64,000 nt of DNA from positions 1-64,000 of the forward strand of contig CAJTXT010000007.1 in NCBI GenBank assembly GCA_910583875.1, read 5' to 3'. Positions 16,546-25,994 of this stretch are shown here, piece by piece; the first letter of the stretch is position 1; every line of letters begins with the position of its first letter. The DNA comes from an uncultured Vampirovibrio sp. GTDB lineage: Bacteria; Cyanobacteriota; Vampirovibrionia; Gastranaerophilales; Gastranaerophilaceae. The notes under the pieces are model-generated. The model made no database searches and was not told where the DNA came from. It saw only the letters and a list, made by a program, of their open reading frames with translations. A program made the position numbers and the translations under genes.

Positions 16546-19500
16546 ATGCAAGAGTTTATAAAAAATATAAAATGTGAATATAGTGAAAAGATTTCAGCAC
16601 TTTTAAAGCAAAGAGTTTCGTTTGCGCTAAGCGGAATTACTAATTGTTCTAAGTTAATTCTGCTTGCACAAATGATGTTAAAGGAAAATAAAAAACTTGT
16701 TTTTGTAGTGGAATCCGAACAAACAGCCCTTAAATTTCAAAATGATTTAAAAAATTTATTTAAGATTGAAGCTGTTATTTTCCCTTATCAAGACGGCTCA
16801 ATTTATGATACTAATTCAAAAAATCTTTATAAATACGCTAAACAAATAAGTATTTTGCAAAATAAAACAGAAGAAAATATTATAATTATTCCTCAAAAAG
16901 CACTTTTTGAGAAGTTTCCGGATGAAGAATTTTTTAATTCTAATAATATTACTTTAAAAATTGATGAAGATATTAATGTTGATGAATTAGCTTTAAAGCT
17001 TGTAAAACTTGGTTATAAAAGAAAAACTCTTGTTGCAGATATTGGAGAATTCAGTATACGAGGTGATGTAATTGATATTTATCCGTTAACAGAAAATCCT
17101 TATAGAATTGAGCTTTGGGGCGATACTATTACGGATATAAGATGTTTTGATTCTCAAAATCAAAGAAGCGTTTCAAAACAGAAACAAGCTGTAATTCAGC
17201 CTGTGTATAAATTTATTCTTAATGAGAAATCTTATAAAAAAATAGAAAAATTAATTAATAAAGAAGAAGAAAATCAGCTTGAACTTTTAGAACAAGTAAA
17301 AAATGAAAATTATTTTGAAGGTATTGAATATTATGAACCTTATTTTAATGAAGATTTAACTGTAATTTCAAGATTACTTTCAAAAGATTATGTTTTTATT
17401 TTTGATGATTATACCCAATTGAAATCACGATACGAGCAAATTTCTGATAACCTTGATAAGCAGTATGATGAAAATATTAAAACTAATTTGACGCTGCCTT
17501 TACCAAATAAAAATCATTTAACCTTAAAGGAATTTTTAACAACTGTAAGTGATTTTCAAAAGGTTTATTTTGATAATTTTCTTGATGATGAATTTGATAT
17601 AAATATTGAACTTACAACGGAATTAATTCCATATTTTGCTTCTGGCATAGAAGATATTGCGGAATTTATTTCTAAGAAACTGAAACAGCATTATAAAATT
17701 ATAACTGCGACTGATTATAAAAACAGAATTGAAGAAATTTTAAAAGAATTTGAAATACCTTTTTCATATAAAACCGTTGAAAATAATTCTGTCTATATAA
17801 CGGATAATATAGTACTTGCAGGCAGCATTATTGAAGATTGTAAGTTAATAATTATAACGGATAAAGAATTCTTTAATAAGCGTTCTAAAAATATAACGGG
17901 CAAGGGCTATAATTATAAACGTGAAAATCTTGATTTTATAGAAACTTTGAACGATATAAAAGAGGGGGATTATATTGTGCACATGGTGCATGGTATAGGA
18001 GTTTTCAGAGGATTATCAAAACAAAATATTGATAATGAAGAAAAAGATTATTTAACATTAGAATATGCACGCGGCGACAAACTGCATATTCCTGCGGAAC
18101 AAATAAACATGTTATGCCGATATAGAGGTTCTGGGAGCGTACTTCCGCCATTATCAAAAATGGGCGGTAATGATTGGAATAACACAAAATCGAAAGTTAA
18201 AAAGGCTGTTGAAGATGTAGCGCAGGATTTAATTAATCTTTATGCACTTCGTAAAATATCGCAAGGTTTTGCGTTTGAACCTGATACTGTTTGGCAGTAT
18301 GAAATGGAAGACTCCTTTGGTTATACAGAAACTCCTGACCAGATGAAAGCCATAGCACAAACAAAAGAAGACATGGAATCAGAAAGACCAATGGATAGGC
18401 TGATTTGCGGTGACGTAGGTTTTGGTAAAACAGAAGTTGCAATCCGTGCAATATTTAAAGCCATTATGTCTTCAAAACAAGCAGCTATTGTTGTTCCTAC
18501 AACAATACTTGCAATGCAGCATTATCAAACAATATCAGAGCGTTTTAAACCTTATCCCGTTCGTGTTGAATTATTATCAAGGTTTAAAAGTGCAAAAGAA
18601 CAAAAAGAAGTTATCAAAAAGCTTATATTAGGCGAGGTTGATGTTGTTATCGGTACTCACAGACTTTTGCAAAATGATATCCAATTTAAAGATTTAGGGT
18701 TGCTTGTTATCGATGAAGAACATAAATTTGGCGTAGCACATAAAGAAAAATTAAAACGATTAAAGAAGAATATAGATATTCTTTCAATGTCAGCTACCCC
18801 TATACCAAGAACGCTTTATATGTCGTTATCGGGAATAAAAGATATGAGTATTATAAATACTCCGCCAACAAACAGGCTTCCTGTAAAAACTTTTGTATCA
18901 GAGTTCAAGGAATCTATTGTTAAAAATGCTATAAATTATGAAATTGAGCGTGAAGGTCAAGTTTTCTATCTTTACAACAGAGTGGAAAGTATATATGAAT
19001 TTGCTGAAACTCTTAAAAAATTATTACCGAATATCAGGCTTGCAGTAGCTCACGGACAAATGGATAAAAATGTACTTGAACAAATTATGAGCGATTTCCA
19101 AAATCGTGAGTATGATGTTCTTTTATGTACAACAATTATTGAATCAGGTCTGGATATTCCAAATGCTAATACAATGATAATTCATGATGCGGATAGATTT
19201 GGTCTTGCGCAATTATATCAAATACGAGGCAGAGTCGGCAGAACAGACAGACAGGCATTCTGCTATTGCTTGTATAAAAAGTCAAAACAATTGACCGCAG
19301 ATGCTGTTAAACGCCTGCAATATATTAAAGAATTTACAACGCTCGGAAGCGGTTACCAGATTGCTATGCGAGATATTGAAATAAGAGGTGTAGGCAATGT
19401 TCTTGGTACTAAGCAGCATGGACAAATGGTTAATGTCGGTTTTGATACATACTGTCAACTGCTAGAAGAAGCCGTAACGGAAATTCAAGAAGGTAAAACG

Positions 19501-20004
19501 GTTGAAAATAAACCTGCAATTGTTGATATTAATGTAACTGCATTTATACCGGACGAATGGGTAGGCTCAAAAGAACAAAAAATGATTGAATATAAACGTC
19601 TTGCAGATGTTAAATCAATTAACGAACTTGAACTTATTCAAGCCGAATGGAAAGACAGATTTTCAAAAATGTCTGAACCTGTTGAAAACCTTATAAAACT
19701 TGTAAATTTAAGACTCCTTGCAACGCAGGCAGGTATAACACTAATTCGTGAAGTTGATTCCTCCGTAAGAATTTATACAAACCTTTCAAAGGGTGAATGG
19801 AACATTATATGCGCAAAAGCAGATAAAAATATTACGAAATATATTAAATATACAATTGCCCCAAATACTTGCACAGACGGTAATAGTATACTAATTCTAA
19901 AAAGGGATTACTTAAATTTTGAAGAATTATTTAACATTCTGTCTAATTTATTTTATCATATATTAAAGATAGGATATGATTATAATCCAAATAATAAAGG
20001 TTAG
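16546..20004 (+). CDS. mfd: Transcription-repair coupling factor
   Basis: A full-length 1152-residue Mfd, which removes RNA polymerase stalled at DNA lesions and recruits UvrA. The N-terminal UvrB-homology region contains FSIRGDVIDIYPL. The RNA polymerase-interacting CarD-like domain (about 475-560) contains GDYIVHMVHGIGVFRGL. The translocase has Walker A GDVGFGKTEVA, DEEH in VIDEEHKFGV, and motifs SATPIPRTLYMSLSG, ESGLDIPNANT and QIRGRVGRTDRQAFCY. The C-terminal TRCF domain is present. The ATG follows AAGG very closely, an unusually short spacing, but no better start exists. Downstream by 22 bp is a PPIase lipoprotein gene. Confidence 0.96.
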   Translation: MQEFIKNIKCEYSEKISALLKQRVSFALSGITNCSKLILLAQMMLKENKKLVFVVESEQTALKFQNDLKNLFKIEAVIFPYQDGSIYDTNSKNLYKYAKQISILQNKTEENIIIIPQKALFEKFPDEEFFNSNNITLKIDEDINVDELALKLVKLGYKRKTLVADIGEFSIRGDVIDIYPLTENPYRIELWGDTITDIRCFDSQNQRSVSKQKQAVIQPVYKFILNEKSYKKIEKLINKEEENQLELLEQVKNENYFEGIEYYEPYFNEDLTVISRLLSKDYVFIFDDYTQLKSRYEQISDNLDKQYDENIKTNLTLPLPNKNHLTLKEFLTTVSDFQKVYFDNFLDDEFDINIELTTELIPYFASGIEDIAEFISKKLKQHYKIITATDYKNRIEEILKEFEIPFSYKTVENNSVYITDNIVLAGSIIEDCKLIIITDKEFFNKRSKNITGKGYNYKRENLDFIETLNDIKEGDYIVHMVHGIGVFRGLSKQNIDNEEKDYLTLEYARGDKLHIPAEQINMLCRYRGSGSVLPPLSKMGGNDWNNTKSKVKKAVEDVAQDLINLYALRKISQGFAFEPDTVWQYEMEDSFGYTETPDQMKAIAQTKEDMESERPMDRLICGDVGFGKTEVAIRAIFKAIMSSKQAAIVVPTTILAMQHYQTISERFKPYPVRVELLSRFKSAKEQKEVIKKLILGEVDVVIGTHRLLQNDIQFKDLGLLVIDEEHKFGVAHKEKLKRLKKNIDILSMSATPIPRTLYMSLSGIKDMSIINTPPTNRLPVKTFVSEFKESIVKNAINYEIEREGQVFYLYNRVESIYEFAETLKKLLPNIRLAVAHGQMDKNVLEQIMSDFQNREYDVLLCTTIIESGLDIPNANTMIIHDADRFGLAQLYQIRGRVGRTDRQAFCYCLYKKSKQLTADAVKRLQYIKEFTTLGSGYQIAMRDIEIRGVGNVLGTKQHGQMVNVGFDTYCQLLEEAVTEIQEGKTVENKPAIVDINVTAFIPDEWVGSKEQKMIEYKRLADVKSINELELIQAEWKDRFSKMSEPVENLIKLVNLRLLATQAGITLIREVDSSVRIYTNLSKGEWNIICAKADKNITKYIKYTIAPNTCTDGNSILILKRDYLNFEELFNILSNLFYHILKIGYDYNPNNKG

Positions 20005-20025
20005 GGTAATCTAAGGAGAATATAT

Positions 20026-21165
20026 ATGAATAAACTAAAAGTTGCGATATTTGCACTTCTTGCAATGTTTGTATTTACCGGATGTTCATTAAAGAACAAT
20101 GACAATAATATTATGAAAATTAATGATACAGTTATTACAAAAGCTGAGTTTGATAAAGCTTATGAATCTGTTACATCAAATAATATGTTTTCACAAATGG
20201 GTATTGATTTGAAAAAAGACCCTGATAACGTCTTTGCATTAATGATGAAAGAAAAAGTTGTAGCAGAACTTATTGTTAAAGCTCTTTTAAATGAAGAAAT
20301 AGAAAAAAATAAAATAACAGTTTCTAAAGAAGAACTTGCAATGGGTGAGGCTGAAATTGTAGATAAATTTGGTTCCAAAGACCAATTCTTACAAGTCCTA
20401 AAAGTAAATGGTGTTACTTATGATAAATTTAAAAAAGATTTAGAAGATGAAATTAAATTGAAAAAATTTGTAGATTCAATTGCTATGGTCTCAATAGGTG
20501 AAAGTGAAGCAAAAAAATACTACAATGAAAATATTGATAAATTCAAATATCCAAAAAGAGTAAGAGCTTCTCATATCTTAATTTCTTCTAATCCGGAACA
20601 AATTAAAGCCAAATTAAGAGAAGATAATAAAGATATTACAGATGAAGAATTAGCTTCAAAAACAGATGAAATAATGGCTCAAAATAAAAAGAAAGCTGAA
20701 GAACTTCAAGCAAAAGTAAAAAAAGCTCCTTCAACATTTGCTAAAGTTGCAAAAGAAAATTCTCAAGATACAGCTAGTGCAATTAGAGGCGGTGATTTAG
20801 GTTTCTTTGCAAAAGAAGAAATGGTTGAACCCTTCGCTAATAAGGCTTTCTCAATGGCACCAAATACAATAAGTGAAGTTGTTCAAACTCCATACGGCTA
20901 TCATATTATTATGGTTACAGATAGAAATGAAGCCGGTACAATGACTTTTGAACAAAGCAAAAAAGATATTATCAGCTATCTGGAAGGAATGGATAAAGTT
21001 GATATCTTTAAAAATAAAATTGAAGCATTAAGAAAAGAAGCAAAAATAGAATATTTTGATGAAAATTATAATCCGGAATTTATTCAAAAGAAAATTAAAG
21101 ATTCTGCAAAAGATAATCCTGCAGTAAATCAACAATTTTCAGAACAAAGTGCAGATAAAAAATAA
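20026..21165 (+). CDS. Peptidyl-prolyl isomerase lipoprotein (SurA/PrsA-like)
   Basis: A 379-residue envelope chaperone. The N-terminus MNKLKVAIFALLAMFVFTGC is a lipoprotein signal with lipobox FTGC, so it is lipid-anchored in a membrane facing the periplasm. Residues 30-165 match the SurA_N helical chaperone region. The parvulin rotamase domain begins at RVRASHILISSNPEQ, holds a Lys/Glu-rich insertion, and continues through NSQDTASAIRGGDLGFF and APNTISEVVQTPYGYHIIMV. The role would be folding of secreted or outer-membrane proteins. The ribosome site AAGGAG is strong. Confidence 0.92.
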   Translation: MNKLKVAIFALLAMFVFTGCSLKNNDNNIMKINDTVITKAEFDKAYESVTSNNMFSQMGIDLKKDPDNVFALMMKEKVVAELIVKALLNEEIEKNKITVSKEELAMGEAEIVDKFGSKDQFLQVLKVNGVTYDKFKKDLEDEIKLKKFVDSIAMVSIGESEAKKYYNENIDKFKYPKRVRASHILISSNPEQIKAKLREDNKDITDEELASKTDEIMAQNKKKAEELQAKVKKAPSTFAKVAKENSQDTASAIRGGDLGFFAKEEMVEPFANKAFSMAPNTISEVVQTPYGYHIIMVTDRNEAGTMTFEQSKKDIISYLEGMDKVDIFKNKIEALRKEAKIEYFDENYNPEFIQKKIKDSAKDNPAVNQQFSEQSADKK

Positions 21166-21174
21166 GTTTTTTAA

Positions 21175-21202
21175 AGAGCAGCTTTAGGGCTGCTCTATTT
21201 TT
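21175..21202 (+). terminator. Terminator after the PPIase gene
   Basis: AGAGCAGC, loop TTTAGG, GCTGCTCT, then ATTTTT. It also lies 12 bp before the next ATG, so it may attenuate read-through into the heptose gene. Confidence 0.8.
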
Positions 21203-21213
21203 AAGGAGTGAAT

Positions 21214-21675
21214 ATGTTAGTAAAACAATGTGAATTAGATAATCTAATTTCAGAACTAAGAAAGCAAAATAAAACAATAGTAACAACAAATGGCTGTTTT
21301 GATATTTTGCATGTAGGACATGTTAGGTATTTAGAAAAAACTAAAAGTTTTGGTGATGTTTTAATAGTTGCTTTAAATTCAGATAAATCTGTAAAAAGTA
21401 TAAAAGGTGAAAGCCGCCCTATTAATAATGAAAATGATAGAGCAGAAGTTTTAAGTGCATTAAAAAGCGTTGATTATGTTGTATTATTTGATGAAGATTC
21501 ACCTATAAATCTATTATTACAAATGAAACCGGATGTTTATACAAAAGGCGCAGACTATACTGTGGAAACACTTCCAGAGGCTAAAGAAATATTAGCATCC
21601 GGCGCAAGAATTGAATTTATTTCATTTGTAGAGGGAAAATCAACTACTTCTATTATAGAAAAGATGCGTAAGTAA
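21214..21675 (+). CDS. rfaE2: Heptose 1-phosphate adenylyltransferase domain protein (HldE C-terminal type)
   Basis: A 153-residue cytidylyltransferase-fold enzyme. TTNGCFDILHVGHVRYLEKT holds the HxGH catalytic motif, ALNSDKSVKSIKGESRPI binds the nucleotide, and GKSTTSIIEKM carries the closing STTSII motif. It activates D-glycero-beta-D-manno-heptose 1-phosphate to ADP-heptose for the LPS core. In E. coli this domain is fused to a kinase; here it is separate and no HldE kinase is nearby. The ATG at 21214 has GGAG five bases upstream; the in-frame GTG at 21208 would overlap that site. Confidence 0.9.
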   Translation: MLVKQCELDNLISELRKQNKTIVTTNGCFDILHVGHVRYLEKTKSFGDVLIVALNSDKSVKSIKGESRPINNENDRAEVLSALKSVDYVVLFDEDSPINLLLQMKPDVYTKGADYTVETLPEAKEILASGARIEFISFVEGKSTTSIIEKMRK

Positions 21676-21688
21676 TTTGGGAGATATT

Positions 21689-22714
21689 ATGCTTATTTGT
21701 GCTGAGCCGTTTGAGAAGATAGAAACCGATTATGATGGAAGTGTATATTTTTGTTGTGCTCATCATTCATCTTCTAAGACAACTCCGGAAAATAGTTTTT
21801 CATTAGGTAATATATTTGAAAATTCCTTTGAAGAAATATGGAATTCAAATAAAGCAATTGAAATAAGGACTAAAATATTAAATAATGATTATTCTTTATG
21901 TACAAATTGTGTAAGGAAGCAAAATCCAACTGTCTTTTTCAAAGAAAAAAGTTCAGATTTAAAACCTGTATTAGAAAAATATCCTATAGAAGTTAGATTG
22001 TCACATGATGAGGAATGTAATGTAAATTGTATTTTTTGCAGAGAACGCATACAAAGAAATTCAGAAGACAAAGTAAAAAAATATGATGAATTAATTGACT
22101 CATTGTTTATACCGCTTCTAAAAGATGCTCAATTCATTAACCCTAATATTTCCGGTGATGTATTTGCAAGTAAACATTCAAGAAAGTTAGTAAAGTCAAT
22201 TGCAGATAGATATCCGAATATAAAATTTGAAATTTTGACAAACGGAGTTTTGGCTACACCTAATATGTTAAAGGAATTAAATCTTTTGGCGGGAGGTAAA
22301 ATTAGAAATTTAGTAATTTCTATTCACGCTGTCACAAAGGAAACATACAATAAGATTGTTAGAAGCGGTAACTTTGATATGTTAATGCAAAATATTGAAT
22401 ATATAACAAAATTGAAAAATGAAGGAATAATTGGCAGTACAACATTTAATTTTGTAGTGAATAGTTATAATTATACGGAAATGCCTGCATTTGCCCGTTT
22501 TGCTATGGAACATAATGCATATGCATCTTTTTGGGAAATACGTAATTATAATCAGGAATTGGCTGATTCTTATAAAGAACTGGCAATTCACTTACCTGAA
22601 CATCCTGAACATAAAAAATTATTAGAAGTATTAAAAGATAGTATTTTTGATTATATGATTGATAATAAACTTGGAGAGTTTTTTCCTGTTCTTGAAAATT
22701 TAAGGAATAAATAG
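21689..22714 (+). CDS. Radical SAM protein with an N-terminal SPASM-like segment
   Basis: About 341 residues. The radical SAM cluster motif is C110-x3-C114-x2-C117 in EECNVNCIFCRER, and ISGDVFAS, LTNGVLATP and VISIHAVTKETYNKI are typical core strands. Before the core lies a segment with YFCCAHH, LGNIFENSFEEIWNS and SLCTNC, the pattern normally found in SPASM domains at the C-terminus. The order is therefore inverted. The ATG at 21689 follows GGGAG by 5 nt. The gene sits 13 bp after the heptose gene and ahead of lpxD, so an envelope glycan modification is possible. The substrate is unknown. Confidence 0.82.
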   Translation: MLICAEPFEKIETDYDGSVYFCCAHHSSSKTTPENSFSLGNIFENSFEEIWNSNKAIEIRTKILNNDYSLCTNCVRKQNPTVFFKEKSSDLKPVLEKYPIEVRLSHDEECNVNCIFCRERIQRNSEDKVKKYDELIDSLFIPLLKDAQFINPNISGDVFASKHSRKLVKSIADRYPNIKFEILTNGVLATPNMLKELNLLAGGKIRNLVISIHAVTKETYNKIVRSGNFDMLMQNIEYITKLKNEGIIGSTTFNFVVNSYNYTEMPAFARFAMEHNAYASFWEIRNYNQELADSYKELAIHLPEHPEHKKLLEVLKDSIFDYMIDNKLGEFFPVLENLRNK

Positions 22715-22818
22715 ATTAAATATATATATTCTAAGGTATATTAAACGTATAAATATAATGAATAAATTTGTATTTTTTCACTCATCGTATTAAAATAGAA
22801 AAACAAAAGGGGATAATT

Positions 22819-23910
22819 ATGAGGGATATAAATATAATGACAGAATATTCTTTAGAAGAAATATCAGAAATAGTTGGAGGTATTTTAACAAAAGTTGAAG
22901 ATGCCAAAATATCAAGACTAGGACCACCGTTATTAGCTGACGAAAATACATTGGCACTTGCTTTAAATGAAGATGAAATTGAAAACCTTTCAAATACAAA
23001 AGCAAAAGCAGCACTTGTTCCAATTGGAGTTACTTCTGAGAAAATTTCTACAATTGAAGCAGAAAGACCACGTTTAGCTATGATGAAATTGCTTCACTTA
23101 TTTTATATGCCTCCAGAAACAACACCGGGAATACATCCGAGCGCAGTTGTTCACCCTACTGCTAAATTAGGAGAAAATGTTTCAATCGGTCCTAATGTAG
23201 TAGTTTCAAGAAATGTATCAATAGGTAATAATTCAAAAATATTGGCAAATACTTATATTGGAAGAAGTGTTCAAATAGGTGAAAATTGCTTATTCCACGC
23301 AGGATGCAATATTGGTGATAATGCTATTATCGGAAACAAAGTTATTTTACAGCACGGTGTAAGCATTGCGGCAGACGGTTTCAGTTTTGTTACAGAAAAC
23401 CCTAATAACGTTGAAAATGCAAGACAAGAAGGTAATGTTAAAGAAGATAATACAGACCAAAAAATCTTCAAAATTCCTTCAATAGGCTCAGTTGTTATTG
23501 GTGATGATGTTGAAATTGGTGCTAATACTTGTATAGATAAAGGTACAATTGAAAATACAGTAATCGGCGAACAAACAAAAATAGATAACCTTGTACAAAT
23601 CGGACATAACTGTAAAATCGGCAAAGGATGTATGATTGTTTCCCAAGTTGGTATTGCAGGCAGCTGTAAAATAGGTGATCGTGTTGTTATTGCAGGTCAA
23701 GTAGGTATGGCTGATCATATTGAAATCGGAAGTGATTCAATTGTTATGGCAAAAGCAGGTATAACAAGAAGTTTTCCTGAAAAATCAATATTAATCGGTG
23801 CACCTGCTGTTCCAAGAAAAGAATTTATTAAACAAATGAAAGTTATGAAAAAGGCTGAAGATCTTGTTAATAAATTCAAACAATACGAACACTTATTAAA
23901 GGATTTATAA
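22819..23910 (+). CDS. lpxD: UDP-3-O-acylglucosamine N-acyltransferase
   Basis: A 363-residue LpxD, the third step of lipid A synthesis: it adds the N-linked hydroxyacyl chain from acyl-ACP. The N-terminal uridine-binding domain covers about 1-95. The rest is a left-handed beta-helix of hexapeptide repeats, such as IGPNVVVSRNVSIGNN and IGENCLFHAGCNIGDN, and ends with a helical segment. The catalytic His region is in DNLVQIGHNCKIGKG. The ATG at 22819 follows AAAGGGG; the longer upstream reading would add an unrelated hydrophobic tail. It is first in lpxD-lpxC-fabZ-lpxA. Confidence 0.95.
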   Translation: MRDINIMTEYSLEEISEIVGGILTKVEDAKISRLGPPLLADENTLALALNEDEIENLSNTKAKAALVPIGVTSEKISTIEAERPRLAMMKLLHLFYMPPETTPGIHPSAVVHPTAKLGENVSIGPNVVVSRNVSIGNNSKILANTYIGRSVQIGENCLFHAGCNIGDNAIIGNKVILQHGVSIAADGFSFVTENPNNVENARQEGNVKEDNTDQKIFKIPSIGSVVIGDDVEIGANTCIDKGTIENTVIGEQTKIDNLVQIGHNCKIGKGCMIVSQVGIAGSCKIGDRVVIAGQVGMADHIEIGSDSIVMAKAGITRSFPEKSILIGAPAVPRKEFIKQMKVMKKAEDLVNKFKQYEHLLKDL

Positions 23911-23913
23911 TCA

Positions 23914-24720
23914 ATGGCTACAATAAAAAAAGAAGTTATTTTAAAATCAGTAGCTTTAATGACAGGCATGGAATGTGAAGCGAAGGTTTGTCCGTCTAAT
24001 GAAAAGGGCTTAAGATTCCACTTCAACGGCAAAACTATTGAAGCAAATATTGATAATGTCGTTTCTACCGAACATTGTACTGTTATTGGTAATGCTGAAA
24101 TAAAAGTTATGCTTATTGAACATTTTATGGCTGCTTGCGCTATTTGCAAAATAGATTCACTAGATGTTTATTTATCTCATTTTGAACTTCCGATTTTAGG
24201 CGGCGGCTCAAAAGAATGGGTAGAGGCATTTACGAATGCAGGTATAGAAAATGCTGATGAACGAAAATGTACAATAAAAGAGCCGCTTCAATATTTAAAC
24301 GGTAAAACACATCTTGTAGTATTGCCGTCTGACAAATTAAACATAACATACAGTATTAATTTTAAACATAAAGATTTAAGCAATCGCTGGGTTTCTTCAA
24401 ATCTTGATAATATAGATGAAATAACAGAAGCAAGAACTTTTGGTTATTTGAATGAATTAGAAATGCTTCAAAAAGCCGGATACGGAAGAGGGGCAAGTAT
24501 TGAAAATACTCTTGGACTTACAGACGAAGGTTATACTGCTGAACTTAAATCAGAATATGAACCTATTAAGCATAAAATTTTAGATTTAATTGGTGATTTT
24601 TACCTTGCAGGCTGTAATATATTGAACTTTAATGCAGAAATTATTGTTAAAGAAGCTGGACATACTGTTCATACTAAACTGGCAAAAGAATTAAAAAATA
24701 AATTAATAATGGAGGAATAA
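23914..24720 (+). CDS. lpxC: UDP-3-O-acyl-N-acetylglucosamine deacetylase
   Basis: The zinc deacetylase that commits the cell to lipid A synthesis. Zinc ligands are visible as the His of MLIEHFMAACAI and the HxxxD of KHKILDLIGDF. The general-acid His is in AGHTVHTKLAKEL. TEARTFGYLNELEML and GRGASIENTL are the other conserved blocks. The 268 residues are a little shorter than E. coli LpxC (305). It starts 3 bp after lpxD and its stop overlaps the fabZ start (TAATG), which suggests coupled translation. Confidence 0.95.
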   Translation: MATIKKEVILKSVALMTGMECEAKVCPSNEKGLRFHFNGKTIEANIDNVVSTEHCTVIGNAEIKVMLIEHFMAACAICKIDSLDVYLSHFELPILGGGSKEWVEAFTNAGIENADERKCTIKEPLQYLNGKTHLVVLPSDKLNITYSINFKHKDLSNRWVSSNLDNIDEITEARTFGYLNELEMLQKAGYGRGASIENTLGLTDEGYTAELKSEYEPIKHKILDLIGDFYLAGCNILNFNAEIIVKEAGHTVHTKLAKELKNKLIMEE

Positions 24721-25172
24721 TGACAGAAGAGCAAATCGTACAATTTGATATTATGGACATAATGGGTATGCTTCCTCACAGATATCCGTTTTTATTGGTA
24801 GACAGAATTACAGAATGCGTTCCTGGAAAATATTGTAAAGGTTATAAAAATCTAACAATGAACGAAGAATTTTTCCAAGGACACTTCCCTGGAAATCCTG
24901 TGTTCCCTGGAGTATTACAATTGGAAGCTATGGCTCAAATGTCAGCAGGTGTTTTAGTTCCTATGCCTCAATATCAAGATAAATTATTCTTATATGCGGG
25001 TATTGACGGTGTAAGATTTAGAAAACAAGTTCGCCCGGGGGATAGATTTGATATGGAATCTGAACTTATAAAACTAAAAGGACCTATAGCAAAAGCACAC
25101 GCGAAAGGTTTTGTAGATGGACAATTAGCAGTAGAAGCAGATTTAATGTTTTCAATTGCAGGTAAAAGATAA
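24720..25172 (+). CDS. fabZ: 3-hydroxyacyl-[acyl-carrier-protein] dehydratase
   Basis: A 150-residue hot-dog-fold dehydratase of fatty acid synthesis. It has LPHRYPFLLVDRITE with the catalytic His, and FFQGHFPGNPVFPGVLQLEAM with the catalytic Glu and the hot-dog helix. Its place between lpxC and lpxA is the classic cyanobacterial and Gram-negative arrangement: FabZ competes with LpxA for hydroxyacyl-ACP, so co-expression balances phospholipid and lipid A. It overlaps the lpxC stop by one base. Confidence 0.96.
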   Translation: MTEEQIVQFDIMDIMGMLPHRYPFLLVDRITECVPGKYCKGYKNLTMNEEFFQGHFPGNPVFPGVLQLEAMAQMSAGVLVPMPQYQDKLFLYAGIDGVRFRKQVRPGDRFDMESELIKLKGPIAKAHAKGFVDGQLAVEADLMFSIAGKR

Positions 25173-25187
25173 TTTTAGGAGATAAAA

Positions 25188-25991
25188 ATGGCTATACATA
25201 AAACAGCAATCATTGCAGAGAATGCAGTAATACCTGCAAGCTGCGAAATAGGACCAAATGTTGTAATTGGCGAAGATGTAGTTCTTGGTGAAAATGTTAA
25301 AGTTATTGCTAACGCATATTTAGAATGCTGCGAAATTGGTGATAATACAATAATTTATCCGTTTGCAAGTATCGGTACAGCACCTCAGGATTTAAGCTAC
25401 AAAGGTCAAAAAACAAAAGCTGTTATTGGTAAAGATTGTATTATAAAAGAATATGTAACAATCAATCGCGCTGCTGGTGAAGATGGTGCAATTACAAAAG
25501 TTGGTAATAAATGTTTATTTATGGCATCAAGCCACGTAGCTCATAATTGTGTAGTAGAAGATGAAGCTATATTCGCTAATTTGGCTACAATCGGCGGTCA
25601 TTGCCATGTGGGTAAAGGTGCATTTCTAGGCGGTATGAGTGTATATCACCAAAATGTAAGAATTGGTGAATATGTAATTATCTCCGGTTTCTCAGCTGCA
25701 AGAATGGATATTCCGCCTTTCTGTAAAGCAGACGGACGTCCTGCTATTATGCATGGTCCGAATACTATCGGTTTAAAAAGAAGAGGCTTTTCTCCTGAAT
25801 CAAGAAAAAATATTAGAGATGCTTATAAATTAATCCAATCTCGTAAAATGACTATGACTGAAGTTTTAAAAGAACTTGAAGAAAAATATGCAACAGATGA
25901 AAATGTTATGCGCATAGTTAACTTTATTCGTGAATCAAAAAGAGGTATTTACCTTTCAAGATGTAATGATTTGGTTGATGAAGAGGTGTAA
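25188..25991 (+). CDS. lpxA: UDP-N-acetylglucosamine O-acyltransferase
   Basis: The first acyltransferase of lipid A synthesis, 267 residues (E. coli 262). The left-handed beta-helix starts at HKTAIIAENAVIPASCEIGP. The catalytic His lies in ASSHVAHNCVVEDE, and GGHCHVGKGAFLGGMSVYHQNVRIG is strongly conserved. The C-terminal helical domain (SRKNIRDAYKLIQSRKMTMT) completes the trimer. A ribosome site TAGGAG precedes the ATG, 15 bp after fabZ. With lpxC and lpxD it shows the cell makes lipid A; lpxB is not in this window. Confidence 0.96.
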   Translation: MAIHKTAIIAENAVIPASCEIGPNVVIGEDVVLGENVKVIANAYLECCEIGDNTIIYPFASIGTAPQDLSYKGQKTKAVIGKDCIIKEYVTINRAAGEDGAITKVGNKCLFMASSHVAHNCVVEDEAIFANLATIGGHCHVGKGAFLGGMSVYHQNVRIGEYVIISGFSAARMDIPPFCKADGRPAIMHGPNTIGLKRRGFSPESRKNIRDAYKLIQSRKMTMTEVLKELEEKYATDENVMRIVNFIRESKRGIYLSRCNDLVDEEV

Positions 25992-25994
25992 TTG

